Below are positions 60,202-64,000 of a DNA stretch of 64,000 nucleotides, piece after piece. The position numbers and the translations under genes are program-made. Source of the DNA: Oscillospiraceae bacterium (lineage in GTDB: Bacteria > Bacillota > Clostridia > Oscillospirales > Acutalibacteraceae); NCBI GenBank assembly GCA_009785335.1, contig WQWM01000004.1, positions 1 through 64,000 on the forward strand, given 5' to 3'. Under the pieces are notes generated by a model, which searched no databases, had not been told where the DNA came from, and saw nothing but the letters and a program-made list of their open reading frames with translations. Positions within the stretch are counted from its first letter, which is position 1. Each line of letters opens with the position of its first letter.

Positions 60202-60868
60202 TATTATCATCAAAACCGAAAACTTAGAAAAAATTTATGGCAAAAGCCAAGTGAAAACACATGCCCTCAAAGGCGTGAGCATGGAAATTCCGCGCGGGTC
60301 ATTTTCGTGCATCATAGGACCATCTGGCCACGGCAAAAGCACTTTGTTGCACCTCATTGGCGGTTTAGACAAACCCACAAAAGGCGATGTTTTTATCGAC
60401 GGCGTGAACATTGCTGAGCTGAGCAAAGCCGAAATCGCGGAGATTCGTGCGAAGAAAATTGGCTTTGTGTTTCAGTTTTTCAATCTGCTGGGCAATCTCA
60501 CCGCACTGGAGAATATTCAGGCAGCGATGATGTTTGGCAAAGTCGCGCCGAAAGAGCAAAAAGAACGAGCACTGGAATTGCTTGCACTTGTTGGCCTTGC
60601 CGACAAAGCAAACGCCAAACCCGGCGAGCTTTCGGGCGGGCAGCAACAGCGGGTTTCGATCGCCCGCGCGCTGGCGAATGACCCGGATATTTTGCTGATG
60701 GACGAGCCCACGGGCAACTTAGACTCAGAATCAGAACAAGAAGTGCTCAAGCATATTGCCGAGATTCACAAAACAGGCAAAACCATCGCCATTGTCACCC
60801 ACAGCAATGAGATTGCGCAGCAGGCCGAAATGGTGTTTGAGGTGCGGGACGGAACGTTGAAAGTGTGA
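60194..60868 (+). CDS. MacB/LolD-type ABC ATPase
   Basis: 224 residues. Walker [10 protein letters not shown] (about 41-49), signature [15 protein letters not shown] (about 138-152), Walker [15 protein letters not shown]. It supplies the energy for the adjacent MacB-like permease. The loop has His in place of the common S/A-G-S at Walker A position 6 (GPSGHGKS). Confidence 0.95.
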   Translation: MNNIIIKTENLEKIYGKSQVKTHALKGVSMEIPRGSFSCIIGPSGHGKSTLLHLIGGLDKPTKGDVFIDGVNIAELSKAEIAEIRAKKIGFVFQFFNLLGNLTALENIQAAMMFGKVAPKEQKERALELLALVGLADKANAKPGELSGGQQQRVSIARALANDPDILLMDEPTGNLDSESEQEVLKHIAEIHKTGKTIAIVTHSNEIAQQAEMVFEVRDGTLKV

Positions 60869-60881
60869 TTCGCCTGCGGGG

Positions 60882-61026
60882 ATGTCTTCAAATTGTCTGC
60901 GTGATTTTAATCAGCATGTAGGGGCGGATGTAAATCCGCCCGCGATGATCACCTAAGCCAGTATTTTTGCTCGGGCGGCGTAATCGCCGCCCGAAACTTA
61001 AAATCAACACAAAAGTTCTGAAGCAG
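60882..61026. mobile_element. Decayed copy of the GTGTCTTCAAA MITE-like element
   Basis: Starts ATGTCTTCAAA, then AATCAGCATGTAGGGGCGG, CTAAGCCAGTATTTTTGC and CGGGCGG; the far inverted end is degenerate. Matches the 7042-7234 element in order and orientation (read on its minus strand). Confidence 0.7.
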
Positions 61027-61030
61027 CAAA

Positions 61031-61059
61031 CAAAAAAGCCTGCGAAGTCAATCACAGGC
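61031..61059 (-). terminator. Terminator of the 54-residue gene
   Basis: GCCTG ... CAGGC hairpin (GCCTGTGATTGACTTCGCAG then GC) followed on the minus strand by TTTTTTG. Confidence 0.7.
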
Positions 61060-61097
61060 AAAATGTTGATGAAAAAACGCCTTTGCAACACAACAAA

Positions 61098-61262
61098 CTA
61101 ACTCGCCACAATCATTTTTCTCAGCCACTCCAAAAAATCTGCCGTCATTTCACTATCCTCTGCGTGTTCCGCTAATCGCTGAATCAAGTGCAACTTATGC
61201 GGTTCGTTCTTGCAGGCAATAGCAAACTCTTGTAACATGTCCAATTTTTGCGCAAAATTCAT
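61098..61262 (-). CDS. 54-residue helical protein (small ORF)
   Basis: A short frame on the minus strand: MNFAQKLDMLQEFAIACKN and onward, ending LEWLRKMIVAS. AAAGGAG is 7 nt before the ATG and a terminator follows, so it is a convincing gene. All-helical, acidic/amphipathic. It is divergent from the response regulator at 61462 and could be a regulator or anti-regulator of that locus, but nothing in it proves this. Confidence 0.7.
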   Translation of the reverse strand: MNFAQKLDMLQEFAIACKNEPHKLHLIQRLAEHAEDSEMTADFLEWLRKMIVAS

Positions 61263-61397
61263 AGCAATGCTCCTTTTTTGTGTTGATTGGGGAATGGTCG
61301 AATGAGAGTACGAGTATATTTCTCAGCAATACTCCACTAATTTACATTATATAACAATTCAAGGCCGAATTTTCATGCAAATTAGGCAAGTTTGCTC

Positions 61398-61426
61398 TTG
61401 CTTTTTGTTTCTTTTTATGCTATAAT
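61398..61426 (+). promoter_or_regulatory. Sigma-A promoter of the response regulator
   Basis: TTGCTT, 17-bp spacer, TATAAT, 35 nt before the ATG. Confidence 0.8.
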
Positions 61427-61461
61427 AGAGAAAGAGACAAATTGGAAGGACGTGGACCTGG

Positions 61462-62235
61462 ATGAATAGACCACTAACCGTGCTTTTGGTTGAAGACGAC
61501 ATCACAGAATGCACACGTTTCGAGGACTATATTGACGGCCTTGATGACGTGCATTTGGTTGCTATCACCAACGATGCAGAAAAAGCGCTGGAACACGCAA
61601 TTGATTTTCAACCTGATGCAATTATCTTGGATTTGGAGTTGCATCAAGGCAGCGGTGACGGTCTTTCGTTCTTGTATGACTTGAGGCAAGCTGTTCTACC
61701 ATATTCGCCCTACATATTAATCACCACAGGTGTTATTCATCCCATGACGCATGAGCAGGCGCGGGATTTGGGTGCCGCGTTTATTATGGTGAAGCGACAA
61801 GCCAAATATAGCGCAGAAGGCGTGGTTGATTTCTTGCGCAAAATCAAATCAAATATCCAAGACAGCCGCAACAAAGTAGCACCTGCGCCTGATTTGCCCG
61901 GTGCCAAAGAGAAACGATTGCTCACGAGAATTGTTGCTGAGATGGACTATGTCGGCATTAGCCCCAAGTTAATCGGTCGCAATTATTTGATTGAATATAT
62001 CCTTATTCTCATCGAAAAATCGTCTGATAATCCTATTGTTGAAATTTCACGCCGGCACGGCAAAACCGAAAAGAGCGTGAAAAACGCCATGCAAAATGCC
62101 ATCAACGTCACATGGTATAACACTGACATAGATGACTTGGAAAAACATTACACTGCTCGTATTCGCTCGGACAAGGGAGTGCCCACAATAGCAGAGCTCG
62201 TTTATTATTACAGAGACAAAATACTGATGAAATAG
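61462..62235 (+). CDS. Response regulator with Spo0A-like DNA-binding domain
   Basis: 257 residues. Receiver domain about 6-125: acidic pocket Glu11-Asp12-Asp13, phosphoacceptor Asp57 (AIILDLEL), Thr88/Thr89 and Lys111 (MVKRQ). After a ~25-residue linker, residues about 150-255 follow the Spo0A C-terminal pattern: a GISPKLIGRNYLIEYI opening, an HTH around TEKSVKNAMQNAINVTWYN, and VPTIAELVYYYRDKIL at the end. This is shorter and more diverged than Spo0A itself, so it is a paralogue or related regulator rather than the sporulation master. It precedes the peptide/kinase modules in the same direction and is their probable output. Confidence 0.88.
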   Translation: MNRPLTVLLVEDDITECTRFEDYIDGLDDVHLVAITNDAEKALEHAIDFQPDAIILDLELHQGSGDGLSFLYDLRQAVLPYSPYILITTGVIHPMTHEQARDLGAAFIMVKRQAKYSAEGVVDFLRKIKSNIQDSRNKVAPAPDLPGAKEKRLLTRIVAEMDYVGISPKLIGRNYLIEYILILIEKSSDNPIVEISRRHGKTEKSVKNAMQNAINVTWYNTDIDDLEKHYTARIRSDKGVPTIAELVYYYRDKILMK

Positions 62236-62291
62236 CTGCTGCTTGTGCCAGCAGCTATTTTTCAGGTTGATTTCTTGTGAAAATTGTGACG

Positions 62292-62430
62292 CGATAAAAA
62301 GAGCACTTTATCGTGGTACAACAAACAACGCTTTATCGCATTAAATCGGTACAGTAAGCTATAGCAAATTTCGCCAAAATGCCTTATACTTCTACATGTA
62401 AAACTCATTTGTAGAAGGGAGGCAAGTCGT
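62292..62430 (+). promoter_or_regulatory. Upstream region of peptide gene copy 1
   Basis: Contains an inverted repeat CGATAAA (62292) / TTTATCG (62307), a direct repeat CTTTATCG (62306, 62331), a -10-like TATACT (62385-62390) with no good -35, a CTACA/TGTAG leader hairpin and GGGAGG. The weak -35 suggests activator dependence. Confidence 0.6.
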
Positions 62431-62487
62431 ATGTTGGCATGGGTTAATTCTTTCGCTAATCTTATAGGGCGTCTTTTGGGAGGTTAA
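62431..62487 (+). CDS. 18-residue amphipathic peptide, copy 1
   Basis: MLAWVNSFANLIGRLLGG, with GGGAGG 8 nt upstream of the ATG. Placed on an ideal helix (100 degrees per residue), hydrophobic residues L2, W4, V5, F8, A9, L11, I12, L15 and L16 all fall between about 20 and 200 degrees. The polar residues and glycines N6, S7, N10, G13, R14 and G17 fall on the other face. No Cys, no signal peptide, net charge about +1. It resembles phenol-soluble modulins/delta-lysin in design rather than AgrD. The next gene starts 6 nt later and its ribosome site is the end of this gene, so the two are translationally coupled. Confidence 0.75.
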   Translation: MLAWVNSFANLIGRLLGG

Positions 62488-62493
62488 AAAACT

Positions 62494-62841
62494 ATGGCAT
62501 ATTTTATTACGATGTTTCTTTTCTTGGCGATTAGTTTTTACACCTTCTCAAAAATCCTTAATTTGAAAAACGTCGCACTATGCAAAATCGCATGGGCGAT
62601 GTTTTTCGTTGCTATTTCAACCGCGGGCATGGTTTTTGCTCAACCGTATTTGCCGATGCTGCGCTTTGCTTTGTTGGCTTTGATTGGCGGCGTATTTTCA
62701 GGTTTAGTCACACGCACCCGACTTGACATCTCTATCACGAGCTTCTCTTTGGTGACGAAGAGGGCTGGACAACGCTTTATAAAAAGAGAATGCAGCAACG
62801 TTGTACGTAATGGTTGCTTCTTGTCGAAAGTTGTGGTATAA
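62494..62841 (+). pseudogene. Deleted copy of the peptide-linked histidine kinase
   Basis: Residues 1-86 (three membrane helices) align with the intact kinase at 63039 at high identity, ending TRTRLDISITSFSL. The frame then runs into unrelated sequence and stops after 115 residues. In another frame, 62775-62810 encodes LYKKRMQQRCT, matching LYKKNIQQRYI of the intact kinase just before its catalytic region. So about 340 bp between these points were lost. A truncated three-helix product could still be made and might act as a decoy or immunity-like protein, but an inactive remnant is the simpler reading. Confidence 0.8.
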
Positions 62842-62975
62842 TAAAAACGCTTTATCGTGGTACAACAAACAACGCTTCACCACATTAAACTAGCACAGCG
62901 ATCTGTAGCGAATTTTGTCGAAATGCCTTATACTTCTACATGTAAAACTCAGTTTGTAGAAGGGAGGCAAGTCGT
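62821..62975 (+). promoter_or_regulatory. Upstream region of peptide gene copy 2
   Basis: Matches the copy 1 region. The ~50 bp before the start codon (AAATGCCTTATACTTCTACA onward) are the same in both except for one inserted base, while sequence further up differs at about 16 positions. TTTTGTCGAA (62913-62922), a match to the Spo0A-box consensus, lies just upstream of TATACT (62929-62934). Copy 1 has the degenerate TTTCGCCAAA at the same place. Confidence 0.65.
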
Positions 62976-63032
62976 ATGTTGGCATGGGTTAATTCTTTCG
63001 CTAATCTTATAGGGCGTCTTTTGGGAGGTTAA
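62976..63032 (+). CDS. 18-residue amphipathic peptide, copy 2
   Basis: Nucleotide-identical to copy 1 over all 57 bases, although flanking regions have diverged. Same ribosome site, same 6-nt gap and coupled start of the following kinase. Likely the functional partner of the intact kinase. Confidence 0.78.
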   Translation: MLAWVNSFANLIGRLLGG

Positions 63033-63038
63033 AAAACT

Positions 63039-64000
63039 ATGGCATATTTTATTACGATGTTTTTTTTCCTAGCGTTTAGTTTTTACACTTACTCAAAAAT
63101 CTTGAACTTGAAAAACGTCGCACTATGCAAAATCGCATGGGCGATGTTTTTCGTTGTTATATTAACCATAAGCATGCATTTTTCTGAACCGTATATCCCG
63201 AGTCTACGTTTTGCTTTTCTTGCTTTAATTGGTGGCGTATTTTCAGGCCTAATCACACGCACCCGACTTGACATCTCTATCACGAGCTTCTCTTTGGCGA
63301 ATGGTATTACCTATGGATTTTGGTTTATATCTCTAATGCTTGTTCACTTGTTTTTTTGGTTGCTTCCTGTCGGCGAATATGACATACTTATAGCGTTGCT
63401 GGCTGCTTTGATTCAATTTGGGCTCATTTACGGGCTATTTTCTATTCGACGAATGAGAAAAGGTATGCCTTTTTTACGTGAAAGAGGCGCAGGCGCGGCT
63501 GGTTTAGTTGTTAGCGGCATTATTTTAACCACTATTCTTTTGCTGCCTAACGAAAACATTTCAGATGAAGTTCGATTGGTGATGGTCGCTGGCGCGATTG
63601 TAAGCGTGGCAGGCATCGTCATCTGGTGGCGGCGGAGGCTAGTGAAGCTGTATAAGAAAAATATACAGCAACGTTACATACAAGACCTTGAAGAAAGCCT
63701 GGCTAAATATGAAGCCGAAAGCAAGGAAATGACCACTTTATTTCATAAAGATAACAAGCTTTGGGCCGGCACATATGAGATAACCGGACATTGCGCAGAA
63801 ATTGCAGACAAACTTTTGCCGCTTTGGGCTGAGCTTGAAACAGTAAACGATAATGGAAAATTGGTTGCTGTTGTGAAGGATTGCGCAGATGCCGCCCGCA
63901 GGATTGCATCGCTGCAACGCACCATTGAGGAATTATTGCATGACCGAATGGCAATTGCCAACAAAACTCAACGTGAATTTAAGGTGCTGCCAACAACAAA
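63039..64000 (+). CDS. Polytopic GHKL-type sensor histidine kinase (3' partial)
   Basis: 320 residues visible; the frame is open at the window edge. About seven membrane helices (residues 1-20, 32-48, 56-71, 90-110, 115-136, 152-170, 179-197) are followed by a coiled linker and TTLFHKDNKLWAGTYEI. Its His236 (H-K-D-N) matches the phosphoacceptor box of AgrC/GHKL-family kinases (H-x-x-N type). The ATPase domain should lie beyond 64000. The design, a multi-pass membrane sensor directly behind a small peptide gene with a response regulator upstream, is that of a peptide quorum-sensing kinase. Start ATG 63039 uses GGGAGG at the end of the peptide gene. Confidence 0.82.
   Translation, partial: MAYFITMFFFLAFSFYTYSKILNLKNVALCKIAWAMFFVVILTISMHFSEPYIPSLRFAFLALIGGVFSGLITRTRLDISITSFSLANGITYGFWFISLMLVHLFFWLLPVGEYDILIALLAALIQFGLIYGLFSIRRMRKGMPFLRERGAGAAGLVVSGIILTTILLLPNENISDEVRLVMVAGAIVSVAGIVIWWRRRLVKLYKKNIQQRYIQDLEESLAKYEAESKEMTTLFHKDNKLWAGTYEITGHCAEIADKLLPLWAELETVNDNGKLVAVVKDCADAARRIASLQRTIEELLHDRMAIANKTQREFKVLPTT

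Larger units (their letters stand above)
62306..63300. repeat. Tandem duplication of the peptide-kinase module (period 545 bp)
   Basis: 62306-62756 and 62851-63301 are related copies, offset by 545 bp, covering the promoter, the peptide gene and the first 86 codons of the kinase. Confidence 0.9.

Noticed and set aside
62431-63032. AgrD-type cyclic-lactone precursor
   Set aside because: The peptide has no Cys or Ser in the required position, no charged C-terminal recognition tail, and there is no AgrB homologue in view.

Overview
The window looks like a stretch of chromosome from an endospore-forming, anaerobic Firmicute (Clostridia, possibly Oscillospirales-like). The reasons are the sporulation genes (yunB, sipL-spoIVA, CotF-like coat proteins, collagen-like BclA-type proteins), the anaerobe oxidative-stress pair (reverse rubrerythrin and PerR), IreB, and sigma-A promoters with AGGAGG-type ribosome binding sites. 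There is no rRNA, prophage or CRISPR. A perfect 16-bp parS site (46511-46526) suggests the region lies in the origin-proximal part of the chromosome.

Layout. 1-9.4 kb: the 3' part of a giant triple-repeat protein, yunB, a GNAT acetyltransferase, a low-complexity secreted repeat protein, a Cys/Pro-rich protein, a secreted PHP-domain protein and two coat proteins. 9.4-14.1 kb: a tightly overlapping operon (argF, HAD phosphatase, unknown, sugar O-acetyltransferase, DUF1905, lipoprotein) followed by an alkaline-phosphatase-fold protein. 14.3-20 kb: a collagen/beta-propeller protein, rpsT, tRNA-Thr, a DEAD-box helicase, a NUDIX hydrolase and a 580-residue collagen-like protein. 20-25.6 kb: a U32 protein and an acidic lipoprotein followed by an AlgI/AlgJ-like O-acetylation pair. 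25.6-33.4 kb: perR-rbr, hemZ, ireB, tex and rfbC/rfbD. 33.5-39.7 kb: a cluster of small genes, an acyltransferase-like gene, rsmI and unknowns. 40-49.6 kb: nitroreductase plus XRE regulator, a secreted alpha/beta hydrolase, a trigger-factor-like PPIase, and sipL-spoIVA. 49.7-60.9 kb: an orphan solute-binding lipoprotein, a PIN toxin pair, a DUF1854/ABC exporter trio, tRNA-Val and a MacB-like ABC operon.

The most interesting locus is at the right edge (61.4-64 kb). A response regulator with a Spo0A-like DNA-binding domain is followed by a tandem-duplicated module. Each module has a conserved promoter/leader, an 18-residue peptide gene (MLAWVNSFANLIGRLLGG) and, 6 nt later, a gene for a polytopic membrane histidine kinase. 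The peptide is identical in both copies and plots as a clean amphipathic helix. The kinase of the first copy has suffered an internal deletion; the second is intact up to the window edge. This looks like a peptide-signalling or peptide-sensing system that uses a linear, cysteine-free, PSM-like peptide with a Spo0A-type regulator.

The second theme is small dispersed repeats: a TGTAGGGGCGG palindrome family that has inserted in frame into hemZ and into a lipoprotein gene, a ~38-bp CACCTGCGGTG element, two kinds of MITE-like element, and a 51-bp inverted repeat flanking tex.
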